A stretch of 64,000 nt of DNA from Paenibacillus pini JCM 16418 (GCF_000576305.1 NZ_BAVZ01000002.1:62001-126000), one strand, 5' to 3'. Positions 1-9,593 are shown, numbered from the stretch's first letter. Notes: generated by a model not told the origin, from the letters alone. Program-made: numbers and translations.

Positions 1-450
1 CTTGGATGTATAAATTATCTAGATGCAAATAGAGCGCTAAGAATATTCCTTTACGAAAAAGAAAGTGAAGTAATGAACGATAATGATATAGATGAATTTC
101 TTGATAACAAAGTAAGACTTGAATACATTAATAACTCAATTGCATACGATAATAAAATATTTCTAGAACAGGTATTTCCTCAATATAGAAAGATGTTGAG
201 TCTTTTTTCTGAACACAGCTCTTGTGTACTCCCTGAGACTATGAAACATTACCAGACTCTTTATAAGTTTGTAGGGATTTGGGAAAGACACTTTGCAAAA
301 GCTGTGAATCGAGAAGTTGTAGCCCGATTAGATTTTGAAGAAGACAAGTTAATAGATCTATACTTAAACATTCGCCAAACGGTTGATAAGCTTCAAAAAG
401 AACTACTGTCAAAAAAATCTCATGAAAATTTAAAAAATAAGATTAAATAA
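1..450 (+). CDS. Hypothetical protein, 5' end outside the window
   Basis: I do not recognise this protein. The frame is open from the first base of the window, so the gene most likely starts upstream; an internal ATG at 73 would give 125 residues. The visible part is charged, helical in character and ends in a lysine-rich tail (KKSHENLKNKIK). It has no membrane segment or signal peptide. The region is clearly more AT-rich than the phage structural genes that follow. A hairpin terminator comes directly after the stop, so it is transcribed separately from the terminase operon. Its place just left of terS suggests an early or accessory phage gene, but this is inference. Confidence 0.6.
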   Translation, partial: LGCINYLDANRALRIFLYEKESEVMNDNDIDEFLDNKVRLEYINNSIAYDNKIFLEQVFPQYRKMLSLFSEHSSCVLPETMKHYQTLYKFVGIWERHFAKAVNREVVARLDFEEDKLIDLYLNIRQTVDKLQKELLSKKSHENLKNKIK

Positions 451-485
451 AGAGCTGAGACATAGGATCTCCGCTCTTTATTTTA
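449..485 (+). terminator. Rho-independent terminator
   Basis: AAAGAGC (449-455) pairs with GCTCTTT (473-479), and an inner GAGA/TCTC extends the stem. A T-rich stretch follows. It closes the upstream gene and separates it from the terminase region. Confidence 0.75.
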
Positions 486-510
486 ATGTTAGTTAATATT
501 TTTAACTCTA

Positions 511-612
511 GCAGCCCCCCGGGGGTCACGAAAAATTAATGAATCACAGTAGACCGTGTGGGGGTCAAACGTAAAAAAATGGCCCCAACGAGAGTTTGCG
601 TTGGGAGGAGGG
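511..612 (+). other. Pre-terminase region, candidate cos or packaging site
   Basis: This gap before terS holds a perfect G/C palindrome (CCCCCGGGGG, 516-525), a second GGGGGTCA copy at 560-567, and a 7-bp hairpin (CCCAACG at 584-590 with CGTTGGG at 599-605) that touches the terS ribosome site GGAGGAGGG. Phages with HK97-type heads and P27-type small terminases usually package from cos sites just upstream of terS. That this is the cos site is inference from position and base composition only. Confidence 0.35.
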
Positions 613-617
613 ATTAA

Positions 618-1100
618 ATGGGGCAAATTGTAAGATTTGAACATCAGCGAGTGGGTCAGAAAGGCGGAGGCAAACATTGGACTGAGCAGGAAGTGAAAGA
701 ACGTGAAGCCGCCGCTCAGAAATTTGTCCGTAAGAAAAAAAGAAAAATGAAAGTTCCCGATTGGCTAACCGACGAGGCTCGTAAAGTTTGGCGGAAGACC
801 ATAAAGGATATGGAAGAGTTTGATGTATTAGACAAGGTGGATGAAGACGTTCTCGGGACATACTGCGATGCAGTTGCCAAGTACCAAGAAGCAAACAACT
901 TGATTGATCAGAATGGTTATACAGAAATCAATGCACAAGGAAATAGCGTTGTGAGTGCTTACGTTAAATTGGCACAGAGTTATTCACGAATAATTCTGTC
1001 TTATTCTAATAAGCTCGGCCTTAACGCAGAAGCCAGAGCAAGACTAGCTAAGAAGATGTCTGAAGGAGGGGATGATCCTAATGAAGAACTCTTCGATTAA
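618..1100 (+). CDS. terS: Phage terminase small subunit, P27 family
   Basis: This DNA-recognition subunit of the packaging motor should bind the packaging site and recruit the large terminase. At 160 residues it has the usual size. The N-terminus is basic and glycine-rich, a KKKRK-type basic patch lies near residue 40, and the middle contains the P27-type helical core with the 'PDWLTDEARKVWRKT' segment. The C-terminus is acidic (DDPNEELFD). The start is set by a strong GGAGGAGGG ribosome site seven bases upstream. Its end overlaps the start of terL, which suggests translational coupling. The family call rests on pattern recognition and on its place next to terL. Confidence 0.88.
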   Translation: MGQIVRFEHQRVGQKGGGKHWTEQEVKEREAAAQKFVRKKKRKMKVPDWLTDEARKVWRKTIKDMEEFDVLDKVDEDVLGTYCDAVAKYQEANNLIDQNGYTEINAQGNSVVSAYVKLAQSYSRIILSYSNKLGLNAEARARLAKKMSEGGDDPNEELFD

Positions 1101-2870
1101 TTTGGAGGACGTACACCCAACAAATCGTTATGCTGCTGAAATCGTTATGGGTATTCGTCCTAGTTGTCTGCTGGAAAAACTAGCATGTCAGAGACATCTA
1201 GACGATCTGAATCGTCAAGGCACAGATAACTTCCCATATGTATTTGATGAGAGTCGTGCTGATCGAATATTTCAGTGGTTTGAAAAATGCTGTAAACACG
1301 TTCGCGGACCGTTCTCAGGACAATTCATAGACCTATTACCATTTCAAAAGTTTGACTTAGGATGCGTATTCGGATGGGTACATATGGATTCTGGAAAGCG
1401 TAGGTTTAAGAAGTCATTTAATATGCGCGCGAGAGGTAATGTTAAGTCAACCGAGATGAGTGGACTAGCCCTGTACGGAATGTGCGGTGACTGTGTTTAC
1501 CCACCAGGTATGACGCATATGAAGAGATATGAAGATAGTCCCGAAGTAGAATGCGCAGCAGTTGATAAAGGACAGGCCAAACGTGTATGGCTAGATTCTC
1601 AAAAGATGGGAGAGAACAGTCCTGATATATTGAAGAGACTTCGTATTAAGCGAACCTATATTGAACACTCTTCCCGAGGCGGCTGGCTACGCCCACTTTC
1701 TAAGGATACGAAAAATAAAGACTCAGGTGCGCCGTGCCTTGTAATTATTGACGAGTACCACGCCCATCCATCCAGTGAGATCCATGACGTTTTATACTCA
1801 GGTTTCGGCAAGCGGCTGCAATCATTAATGATGATTATTTCAACAGCGGGAAAAGATGCTGAGAATAGTCCTTGCAAAAAGGAATACGATATTCTTTGTA
1901 AAATGCTCGTTGGTGACAGCCCTATGAACGAAACCTATTTTTGCATGATTCGAGAGATTGAAAAAGAGGACGACCCTCACGATGAGGAAATATGGGTGAA
2001 AGCAAACCCGATTCTTCAAGAGGACAACGAATATGCCCAAGAGTTAAGAAGACAGATTAAAGCTGAACATGATGAGGCATATAACTCTGGTGATACTGCC
2101 AAAATTCGCGAGTTTTTAACGAAGCGAGTTAACAGATGGCAAGCAGACAGTGAAAATAAATATATGTCTGGAATTATGGACAAATGGAAGGCGCTCGCTA
2201 TGTCGCGGGACGCTTTTTCTGATTTGGTTAAGGGCTTTGTGAGTTGGAATGGATTAGATTTATCCAAAACTACAGATCTAACCGGCTCTGGCTTCGTTTT
2301 TCGATTGCCAGATGGGAAATATGCCGTAACTGCACATGGATTTATGCCAGAAGAAACAGCCACTAAGCATGAGCATAGCGACAGAGTACCTTATAGACAG
2401 TGGGCAAAGGACGGCTGGTGCACCCTAACTCCTGGTAACGTCGTGGATTACAGCTACATTAAGTCACATATTCAGCAAAAAGAAACAGATGAATCTTGGT
2501 TCATTCAGGAAGTCTGTTACGATCCGTACAACGCGACACACTTTACCCAAGAGCTCGAAGCAGAAGGGTATGAGCGTGTTGAGATAAGGCAGGGCGTTCA
2601 AACGCTATCTGAACCAACTAAGTTCTTCCGTGAGCTCGTTCTTAAAGGCATGATCGTTCACGATGGCAGCCATTACTTACATGGTGCTTATCAAATGCCA
2701 TAGAGGTACAGGACAATAACGGAAATATTAAGCTTTCCAAGAAGCACAAGGATGATAGCCAGCGAATCGATTTGATTGCTGCTATTATCAACGCCATGGT
2801 TCGGGCAATGGTTGGAGATTCAAGAATTAATCTAAACGAACATATCATGAGCGATGAGTTTTCCTTTTAG
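1081..2870 (+). CDS. terL: Phage terminase large subunit, frame broken near 2670
   Basis: ATPase and nuclease of the DNA packaging motor, of the phage terminase-like/YmfN type. The Walker B-like strand 'LVIIDEYHAH' is near residue 220, and the nuclease half carries 'WNGLDLSKTTDLTG' near residue 395. The frame runs into a stop at 2703. Adding one C at about 2670 (AGCCATTACTT to AGCCCATTACTT) restores the expected family ending through 'GSPLLTW' and 'DDSQRIDLIAAIINA' up to 2870, giving 596 residues. ATG 1081 is preferred over ATG 1072 because the AGGAGG at 1064-1069 lies 11 bases from the former and only two from the latter. The deletion is probably a sequence error, but a dead gene is possible. 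Confidence 0.88.
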
Positions 2871-2884
2871 TGAGGAGGTGAAAT

Positions 2885-4162
2885 ATGAAACGAAGGAATA
2901 TGGTACAGCGTTGGTGGGATCGACGATCAATGGAGGGTGGTTTATTATCTCCCCCGCAATGGTTGCTCGATCTATTTGGCGTTTCTAATACAGCAAGCGG
3001 GGAAATCGTAACGAATGATAGTGCGCTTATGAATAGCAACGTTTATACTTGCGCTTCGATCCTCGGTGGTGATGTTGGAAAGCTCCCAATACAGGTATTT
3101 AAGAAACGCGGCGGGGGCATAGAGCGTGATAGTAATCATCCGGTATCCAAATTACTAGGAACTCGTTCTAACCCGTACATGAGCGCCTACACGTTTAAGG
3201 AGCTCATGCAAGTACATGTCACTGTATGGGGAAATGGATATGCAAACATTGAATGGGAAACAAGTGGACCCTACAATGGAATGCCCAAAGCTTTATGGCC
3301 GCTTGATCCTTCTAAGACAGATGTTCATGTCGATACAATTACAGGTGAGATTTGGTATGTGACAACCCTACCCAACGGAGAAATCCGAAAGCTTAAGAAT
3401 TTTGATGTGCTCCATGTTAAAGGAATTAGTAAGAGTGGGCTTAAAGGCATTACACCCATATCAGTCATACGTGAAGAATTAGGCGTACAACAGTCACAAC
3501 GAAAGTTTCTAGGCTCGTTCTATTCGAATGGAACCGCGACAAGAGGGATACTAAAGATCCCAAACGGTACACTGGATAAACCAGCTAAGGATAAAGCAAG
3601 GGACGAATGGCAAAAGGCTAACTCAGGTTTGAACAATGCTCATAGAATTGCGATTCTGGATGCTGGCATGGAATATCAGAATCTTGGAATGCCGCTGAAC
3701 GATGCACAATTTATTGAGACGAGCAAATTCGGCATTATGGAAGTCGGTAAAATATATAAAGTACCAGGCTACAAATTAGGGCTTACAGATGTGAAATTCT
3801 CCAATATGGAGAACCAATCTCTTGAATATGTGAAGAGTACTCTACAGCCTATTTTCACAAACTGGGAGCAGGAATGTGATTATAAGTTATTCACGGAATT
3901 GGAACGGAAAAGATATTACACCAAATACAATGTCTCCGGTGAGCTGAGAGGTGATAGTACCAGTCGCGCTGCTTATTATAAGGAAATGATTGCTATGGGG
4001 GTATACACGATCAATGAGGTCCGAGAGCTAGAAGAGCGGGATAATATCGGCGAGATGGGTGACAAACATTTCGTAAGTCTTAATTATGTGAGTTTAGACA
4101 AGATGGACCAATATCAAATGTTAAAGGCTGGAATTAGTAAAGATTCACCAGAAGGGGGGTGA
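2885..4162 (+). CDS. Phage portal protein, HK97 family
   Basis: Portal proteins form the ring at the capsid vertex through which DNA enters and to which neck and tail attach. At 425 residues it has the typical HK97-family length. Characteristic stretches are 'NSNVYTCASILGGDVGKLP' near residue 50, the 'GNGYANIEW' region near 115, and 'VPGYKLGLTDVKFSNMENQ' near 300. The start has a good ribosome site (GAGGAGGTG). It follows terL by 14 bases and overlaps the protease region, the standard terS-terL-portal-protease-capsid order. Confidence 0.93.
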   Translation: MKRRNMVQRWWDRRSMEGGLLSPPQWLLDLFGVSNTASGEIVTNDSALMNSNVYTCASILGGDVGKLPIQVFKKRGGGIERDSNHPVSKLLGTRSNPYMSAYTFKELMQVHVTVWGNGYANIEWETSGPYNGMPKALWPLDPSKTDVHVDTITGEIWYVTTLPNGEIRKLKNFDVLHVKGISKSGLKGITPISVIREELGVQQSQRKFLGSFYSNGTATRGILKIPNGTLDKPAKDKARDEWQKANSGLNNAHRIAILDAGMEYQNLGMPLNDAQFIETSKFGIMEVGKIYKVPGYKLGLTDVKFSNMENQSLEYVKSTLQPIFTNWEQECDYKLFTELERKRYYTKYNVSGELRGDSTSRAAYYKEMIAMGVYTINEVRELEERDNIGEMGDKHFVSLNYVSLDKMDQYQMLKAGISKDSPEGG

Positions 4163-4167
4163 TAGTC

Positions 4168-4767
4168 ATGGAATTAGCAAAAGAGATTCGCTATTTACAT
4201 GCTGAAAAGTTAGAAGTTCGAAGCGGTACGCAAGACGGTGAAATATTAGGGATTGATGGATACGTAGTTAAATTCAATCAGCGTAGTCAGCTCATTTGGG
4301 GTGAGTTTTACGAGAGAGTAGCCAAAGGTGCGTTTGCTCGAAGTTTGCAAGAGAATACGATTAAAGCCCTATGGAATCATCGAACTGATTTTGTACTCGG
4401 ATCAAACAAAAACAGTACTTTACGTCTTCAAGAAGATGAAGTTGGATTACGGTTTGAACTGGATTTACCTAATAATAGTTGGGGAAAAGATGCGTTTGAA
4501 TCTATTCAGCGAGGGGATGTAGACGGTGTAAGCTTCGGCTTTAATGTTCGGCAGGATGCTTGGCAATATTTAAAAGAAGAGGATGTTTACGAGCGGACAC
4601 TATTGGAAGTAAACCTGTTTGAAGTCTCACCAACGCCTTTTCCTGCATACGCAGACAGCGAAGTTAACCAGCGTAGTATTGATCAATTAGGTATCACGAC
4701 CAAAGAGCAACGAAAGCTGGAAAAAGAAAAACTAACCATTGAAATCGACTTATTAGCTATTGGCTGA
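4168..4767 (+). CDS. HK97 family prohead protease
   Basis: This maturation protease (peptidase U35 type) cleaves the capsid delta domain during head assembly. It has 199 residues from ATG 4168, chosen because the GGGGGG ribosome site ends about eight bases upstream; a GTG at 4159 is inside that site. The expected catalytic signatures are present: histidine in 'ALWNHRTDFVLG' near residue 70 and serine in 'DGVSFGF' near residue 120. It sits between portal and capsid as usual. Confidence 0.92.
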   Translation: MELAKEIRYLHAEKLEVRSGTQDGEILGIDGYVVKFNQRSQLIWGEFYERVAKGAFARSLQENTIKALWNHRTDFVLGSNKNSTLRLQEDEVGLRFELDLPNNSWGKDAFESIQRGDVDGVSFGFNVRQDAWQYLKEEDVYERTLLEVNLFEVSPTPFPAYADSEVNQRSIDQLGITTKEQRKLEKEKLTIEIDLLAIG

Positions 4768-4813
4768 TCTGTCGGTTTTTTATACTCAAAATATGAAAGT
4801 GAGGAATTTGAAT

Positions 4814-5980
4814 ATGGATCCAAAGGAAAGAGAATTGCGTCAGAAGTTAGCAGCGAAGTTGGAGGAAGCACGCACACTTGCTGGTGAAGGTAAATTAGAT
4901 GAAGCTCGATCTGCAAAAGATGCAGCGCAGGCTTTGCGTAGTCAAATTGATTTGATGAAAGAGATGAGAGAACTTGATGTACCAGGGCAAACGAATCCGG
5001 CAGAACCTGAGAAACGGGATCGGGATGAAACACCCGATAAGGCAGTGGAATATCGCAACGCATTCTTAAAAGAACTTCGTAATAAACCACTTAATTCTGT
5101 AGAGCGATCATTGATTGATGAGGCTATTGAAGAAGTGCGCGTCGGTATGCAGGGGGGAGCTGATGAAGATGGAGGACTTATTGTACCGAAAGACATCCAA
5201 ACGATGATCCATGAGAAGAAACGCCAATTTGTATCACTTGAGTCATACGTAACAGTTGAGCCAGTCTCCACTCGTTCAGGTTCACGGGTAATTGAGAAAA
5301 ATGCGGATATTACACCATTTGCGGAGATCACTGAGTTGACGGATTTGGATGATATGGATAATCCAAAATTCAAGCCGATCAGCTATGCAATTAAAGATCG
5401 CGGTGGAATCCTTCCAATCTCTAACACACTACTTCAGGACACAGACCAGAACCTTATGAATTACATTAGTAATTGGATTGCTAAAAAATCAGTTGTTACT
5501 CGGAATAAGTTGATTTTGGACTTACTTAAAGCAAAAACGAAAGTGGCCGTTGCTGATCAAGATGCCATTAAAAAAATATTGAACGTTGATCTCGATCCTT
5601 CAATTAGCTTGGGAGCTATTATACTGACGAATCAGGACGGATTTAATTTCTTGGATCAGCAAAAAGATGGCGATGGTCGTTCATTGTTGCAGCCTAATCC
5701 AACATTACCGACTCAGAAGCTTTTATTTGGTAAGCCAGTTGTTGTAATTGGAAATCGTTGGTTGCCAACTACAGGGACCACAGTTAAAAAGGCTCCCGTT
5801 ATTATCGGGGATTTAAAAGAAGCTGTTGTGCTGTTTGATCGTCAACAGTATTCTATCGCTTCTACGAATGTCGGAGGCAAAGCCTTCGGACGCAATTCGA
5901 CGGATGTACGAGCTATTCAACGTGAGGATGTTAAGGAATTTGATGAAGATGCAATTGTGTATGGTGAACTGACAATCTAG
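4814..5980 (+). CDS. Phage major capsid protein, HK97 fold
   Basis: Main head protein. About 388 residues from ATG 4814, which has a GTGAGG ribosome site; an in-frame ATG at 4793 is less well placed. The first 70 residues are a charged coiled-coil-like helix rich in K, E and R, matching the scaffolding delta domain removed by the protease upstream. The mature body contains 'GGADEDGGLIVPKDIQ' and the C-terminal part 'DLKEAVVLFDRQQ' typical of the family. Confidence 0.93.
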   Translation: MDPKERELRQKLAAKLEEARTLAGEGKLDEARSAKDAAQALRSQIDLMKEMRELDVPGQTNPAEPEKRDRDETPDKAVEYRNAFLKELRNKPLNSVERSLIDEAIEEVRVGMQGGADEDGGLIVPKDIQTMIHEKKRQFVSLESYVTVEPVSTRSGSRVIEKNADITPFAEITELTDLDDMDNPKFKPISYAIKDRGGILPISNTLLQDTDQNLMNYISNWIAKKSVVTRNKLILDLLKAKTKVAVADQDAIKKILNVDLDPSISLGAIILTNQDGFNFLDQQKDGDGRSLLQPNPTLPTQKLLFGKPVVVIGNRWLPTTGTTVKKAPVIIGDLKEAVVLFDRQQYSIASTNVGGKAFGRNSTDVRAIQREDVKEFDEDAIVYGELTI

Positions 5981-6023
5981 AAAAAAAGGGGGAGTCATTC
6001 CCCTTCAAAGGAATGATGAGATT

Positions 6024-6563
6024 ATGTTAGCAACCGTCGATAGGCTAAAAAGTATAATGCAGATCCCGCCGGAAGAGCAAAGCATGGATGATGTTCTGAG
6101 TCTTCAACTCAGTGCTGCAACTATAGGAATCGAGGCGCGATGTAAAAGGTCATTTCGAAAACAAGAATATACCGAAACTATTAGTGGTTTTCACAATTCA
6201 AAGTACATCAATCTTAGAAACTATCCAATCCATAGTATTTCAGCATTGAATGTGGAAGATTACCAGATCATCGATGAAGGGCGTGTTTACCGTTCACTTG
6301 GTTGGCCTCAGGGAGAGCATAATATCACAGTCAGTTATATAGGAGGTTACGTTTTACCTTGTGATGCAACGGAGTATGATCCTAGGACTTTACCGGAGCC
6401 CTTGGAACTGGCTTGTCTTCTATATGCTCAATTACTTATGCGTTCTCCTGGTGTTAAGTCAGAAAGGGTCGGAGATATATCCGTTGGATACAGTGATGAC
6501 AGTGAAGGCTTACCGCCTGCTGTCATTTCTCTTATCTCCCCTTATGTGGGGTTATGGGTATGA
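6024..6563 (+). CDS. Phage head-tail connector protein, gp6-like
   Basis: Probable adaptor that docks on the portal ring. Length 179 residues. Family features are the N-terminal 'LKSIMQIPPEEQSMDDVL' helix region and the central 'YPIHSISALNV' strand with the conserved 'NITVSYIGGY' motif. Located immediately after the capsid gene, where connector genes sit. Its stop overlaps the next start in an ATGA arrangement, so the two are translationally coupled. Confidence 0.82.
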   Translation: MLATVDRLKSIMQIPPEEQSMDDVLSLQLSAATIGIEARCKRSFRKQEYTETISGFHNSKYINLRNYPIHSISALNVEDYQIIDEGRVYRSLGWPQGEHNITVSYIGGYVLPCDATEYDPRTLPEPLELACLLYAQLLMRSPGVKSERVGDISVGYSDDSEGLPPAVISLISPYVGLWV

Positions 6564-7039
6564 GTAAACCACGCAAAAGAGTTATCCGTGGCGCTAACTA
6601 TGTCATTGAAGATGAGAGTAGAATCCCACAAGTGTTTGAGAAAATCAAAGAGCTACGCCACCATGAAATTACCGTCGGTATATTTGGCAATGAAGAATTA
6701 GTAAAGAAAGCCGCAATTCATGAATATGGAGCACCAAAGGCAGGCATACCGGAACGATCATTTTTGCGTGCTGGTACCTTGAAATACAAATCAGCTATTA
6801 GTAAAGAAATAAGGGACAACATCGGGGATGTCGTCGAAGGAGCTACGAGTGTTCAAGATCTTCTAGAGAAGATAGGGTCAGTAGCAGCTGAGAAAGTAGC
6901 AATGTATTTTGACAAAATAAAAGAACCTGCATTATTACCTGTTACGATCGCACGAAGAAAAGATAAATCTAAAAAACCTCTCATCGATACGAAGGAACTT
7001 CGTGATGCGATCAAATACGAGGTGAAACCGAAGAAATGA
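6560..7039 (+). CDS. Phage neck or head-tail joining protein, HK97 gp10-like
   Basis: About 159 residues from ATG 6560, which overlaps the upstream stop; a second ATG at 6554 is possible. The 'HHEITVGIFG' strand, 'AAIHEYGAPKAGIPERSFLR' segment and late 'LIDTKELRDAI' are hallmarks of the minor capsid and neck proteins of this class. The role, completing the neck between portal and tail, is inferred from family and position. Confidence 0.8.
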   Translation: MSKPRKRVIRGANYVIEDESRIPQVFEKIKELRHHEITVGIFGNEELVKKAAIHEYGAPKAGIPERSFLRAGTLKYKSAISKEIRDNIGDVVEGATSVQDLLEKIGSVAAEKVAMYFDKIKEPALLPVTIARRKDKSKKPLIDTKELRDAIKYEVKPKK

Positions 7040-7368
7040 TTCGTTTTTCGAGCATATTGCGACGGTATTCTGTTCCTTGTGTTCTGATCCGTGTCGAAGA
7101 AACTTGGAATAGTGTAGGCGAAGCAATAAAACAAGAAACAAAGAAGCCAATGATAATGCCAATACTTCCTATCGATGCGAAACTGTTACAGACAGAGGGC
7201 GGGCGCTACATGGCAACCGACAAGGCGATATATTCTAAATTACCTTTGGCTAAAGGAGACCTCATTGAGCATAAGGGTGGCAAGCATACAATCGATGAAG
7301 AAGTAGATTATTCGGAGTATGCCGACTTCAACAAGTACATCGCAAAGAGGGTAAGCACGCATGGTTAA
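7036..7368 (+). CDS. Phage head-tail adaptor-like protein
   Basis: 110-residue protein that overlaps both neighbours by a few bases (ATGA at the start, eight bases at the end), so it belongs to the connector cassette. I see no diagnostic motif beyond a beta-rich C-terminal half with 'LAKGDLIEHKGGKHTIDEEVDYS'-like character. In this gene order the position between the gp10-like protein and the tail terminator normally holds the head-closure protein. The function is inferred from position only. Confidence 0.6.
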   Translation: MIRFSSILRRYSVPCVLIRVEETWNSVGEAIKQETKKPMIMPILPIDAKLLQTEGGRYMATDKAIYSKLPLAKGDLIEHKGGKHTIDEEVDYSEYADFNKYIAKRVSTHG

Positions 7369-7852
7369 CTTCGAACTGATAAGGGCGACCTTAGTTGGAG
7401 GGCTTAGTGCTTATATCGGTATGCCAGTTATCGAGAGTGATACAGCAGCCAATATGCCTTCCTATCCTTATATGACGTATAACTTTATTACGAATGGTAT
7501 TTCCAGTGGCCTTCCTGGTATGACGATTTCAGATGGTCCAGACGACGAAGTAATCGAACAATATTCGGATGAGCAATCCATGATGGTTAGCTTCAGTTCT
7601 TATGCTCTTCGTAAAGCGGATAGCATCCAAAACGCTATGAGAGCCGCGGAATGGCTGAATATCATCGGATATGACGAATTAAAGACCAAGGCAAACCTCA
7701 TTGTCGTGGACGTGGGTGATATCCATAATCGTGACGTTCAGATAGGCGATGAATGGGAACGTCGAAATGGGTTTGATGCCGAACTACGTACAGTTAACGC
7801 GCTGGAAATGAAACAAGATCGTATCAAAAAAGCTAATTTGCAAAGGGGTTGA
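7361..7852 (+). CDS. Phage tail terminator or neck protein, gp12/LIC_12616-like
   Basis: 163 residues. The protein shows the pattern 'MPSYPYMTYNFI' near residue 30, a 'YSDEQSMMVSFSSYA' strand near 70 and 'GDEWERRNGFDAELR' near the end, as in neck terminator proteins that cap the tail tube. It lies directly before the sheath gene, the usual site. Tail terminator is the best call; a plain tail-completion protein is the alternative. Confidence 0.7.
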   Translation: MVNFELIRATLVGGLSAYIGMPVIESDTAANMPSYPYMTYNFITNGISSGLPGMTISDGPDDEVIEQYSDEQSMMVSFSSYALRKADSIQNAMRAAEWLNIIGYDELKTKANLIVVDVGDIHNRDVQIGDEWERRNGFDAELRTVNALEMKQDRIKKANLQRG

Positions 7853-7858
7853 ACCTAC

Positions 7859-8863
7859 GTGGCGGGATTAAAGGACGTTACTGTAATTATTAATATCAGC
7901 AAGCCAACGCCTAAAATTGGTTTTGGTAAGCCGCTGATTGTTGGAACTTCGACCACTGGGGCTGACTACAAATCATATAAGAGCCTAGAGGCTGTCAAAA
8001 AAGACTACTCAGCAAACTTGGAGGTCATTAAAGCTGCTACAGCGCTCTTTGGACAAGGTGACAATTCGCCTGCATCCATCGGCATCATGTTGAAGAAGAC
8101 AGCAGATGCAACATGGAACGAATTCATGGAGAAAGCTTTTTCTCAGGATTGGCATTTCCTTATTTTGACCAGTTCCACAGTTGAGAATATTACAGCCATT
8201 GCGGATCTAATCGAGCTAGACGACACACGGCAATTTTTTGCTAGTACTTCCAAAAAAGAAGATTTGAAGACTATCAAATCAAAAGACTATAAAAATACGG
8301 TTGCTTTCTATCTTAAGAATACAGATGACTATCCTGAAGCTGCTTGGATTGGCGAAACAGGTTCTCAGGATGTGGGTAGTGTTACTTGGAAATTCCGCAC
8401 TTTAAGTGGTATTAAACCAATGGAGTTGAGTGCTTCTGAATTGGAAGAAATTCATGAACTTGGAGCTAATACGTATGTAACCAAAGCAGGTGATAACGTA
8501 ACGTCGGAAGGTAAGACGGTCAGCGGCGAATATATTGATGTCATTCATGCTAAGCAATACGTTACTTACTCTATTGAATATGAAGTTCAGAAACTGCTGA
8601 ATAAATCACCGAAAATACCATACACATCCGGCGGCATTGCAATGATCGAGAGTACGGTCAAGATGGTCCTGCAACGCTGTTATAACCAAGGCATGATTGC
8701 CAGCGATCAAGATAACATTGGTATTTATGGCACTACATTCAAACCCCGTGAGGATGTTAATCCTACAGATCGAGCAAACCGTGAATACAACGAGGGTTCA
8801 TTTTTCTTCGAGATCGCGGGTGCAATTCACACAGCGAAAATTAATGGCGTAATCCAATTTTAA
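7859..8863 (+). CDS. Phage tail sheath-like protein, DUF3383 family
   Basis: Contractile sheath subunit; its presence makes the phage a myovirus. It has 334 residues and starts at GTG 7859. 'KPTPKIGFGKPLIVG' at the N-terminus, the 'DDTRQFFASTSKKEDL' segment near residue 125 and the C-terminal 'YNEGSFFFEIAGAIHTAKI' are typical of DUF3383 proteins. The compact sheath is followed by the tube gene after 13 bases. Strong AAGGAGTGA ribosome sites occur at both ends of the cassette. Confidence 0.86.
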   Translation: MAGLKDVTVIINISKPTPKIGFGKPLIVGTSTTGADYKSYKSLEAVKKDYSANLEVIKAATALFGQGDNSPASIGIMLKKTADATWNEFMEKAFSQDWHFLILTSSTVENITAIADLIELDDTRQFFASTSKKEDLKTIKSKDYKNTVAFYLKNTDDYPEAAWIGETGSQDVGSVTWKFRTLSGIKPMELSASELEEIHELGANTYVTKAGDNVTSEGKTVSGEYIDVIHAKQYVTYSIEYEVQKLLNKSPKIPYTSGGIAMIESTVKMVLQRCYNQGMIASDQDNIGIYGTTFKPREDVNPTDRANREYNEGSFFFEIAGAIHTAKINGVIQF

Positions 8864-8876
8864 GGAGTGATATCTT

Positions 8877-9272
8877 GTGTCTACCAAAACATATGATCCG
8901 AAAAGTGTATCGGTTGTCGTATCTGGAGTATTTATTACTGGCTTTGCGGAGAGCATGGTCGAAATTTCAAAAGACGAAGACAACTATGACACGAAGGTAG
9001 GGGCTCAAGGGGATACTGTGCGCACTAAGATCAACAATCCTCTTGGTACGATTAAAATTACTGTACAGCATACAAGCCCCCAATTGTCGCTATTGAATCG
9101 TTTGGCAGCTAGCGGCGAAATGGTCGCAGTTAGCGTCATATCGGACAATGATCCAAAGGAAACGACCACATCGACAGAGGCGTTTATCAAGAAACAGCCT
9201 GACAGGAAGTATGGCAAGGAATCAGAAGACCGTGAATTTGAATTTACAGCGTTAGACCTAAAAATGGAATAG
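8877..9272 (+). CDS. Phage tail tube protein, DUF3277-like
   Basis: 131 residues, GTG start behind AAGGAGTGA. The pattern 'YDPKSVSVVVSGVFITGFA' followed by 'GAQGDTVRTKINNPLGTIKI' and an ending in 'DREFEFTALDLKME' is that of the inner tube proteins that travel with DUF3383 sheaths. It should polymerise into the tube inside the contractile sheath. Order sheath-tube-chaperone-tape measure is intact. Confidence 0.83.
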   Translation: MSTKTYDPKSVSVVVSGVFITGFAESMVEISKDEDNYDTKVGAQGDTVRTKINNPLGTIKITVQHTSPQLSLLNRLAASGEMVAVSVISDNDPKETTTSTEAFIKKQPDRKYGKESEDREFEFTALDLKME

Positions 9273-9284
9273 GGGAGATAAAGC

Positions 9285-9593
9285 ATGACAATGACAAATT
9301 TTAAACAGAAAGATTTTACTTCAAAAGGCGGGAAGGCATACAAATTTCAATTCCCCGGCATGAGGGCGGCTTCTCAAATTAGTGACCGTACAAAGAATAA
9401 ACATGGTATTCCCCAAGAAGAAAAACTTGGGGATGAGATGATGAAACATGTGATTGTGCAACCGAAATTATCATGGGATTCTTTTGGAGACAACAAAAAA
9501 GAATTTAATGAAGTGATCACTGCGGCCTATCATTTCCTAGAAGGTGTAGATGAAGACGAAGACGAAGGTGAAGAGAATGGCAACGATCAGTAA
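9285..9593 (+). CDS. Phage tail assembly chaperone-like protein
   Basis: 102 residues between the tube gene and the tape measure, the usual place of the chaperone that coats the tape measure during tail assembly. It starts at ATG 9285 with an AGGGGAGA ribosome site. The C-terminus is strikingly acidic (VDEDEDEGEENGNDQ). Its last 17 bases overlap the next gene in another frame, the layout seen where the chaperone is made in short and frameshifted long forms. I see no obvious slippery heptamer in the overlap, so simple translational coupling is more likely. Confidence 0.7.
   Translation: MTMTNFKQKDFTSKGGKAYKFQFPGMRAASQISDRTKNKHGIPQEEKLGDEMMKHVIVQPKLSWDSFGDNKKEFNEVITAAYHFLEGVDEDEDEGEENGNDQ

Noticed and set aside
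2642..2703. terL truly ending at 2703 or using programmed frameshifting
   Set aside because: The terminal residues after about 2670 do not look like the family, the other frame does for 66 further codons, and no slippery sequence or stimulatory structure is evident. One missing C explains it.
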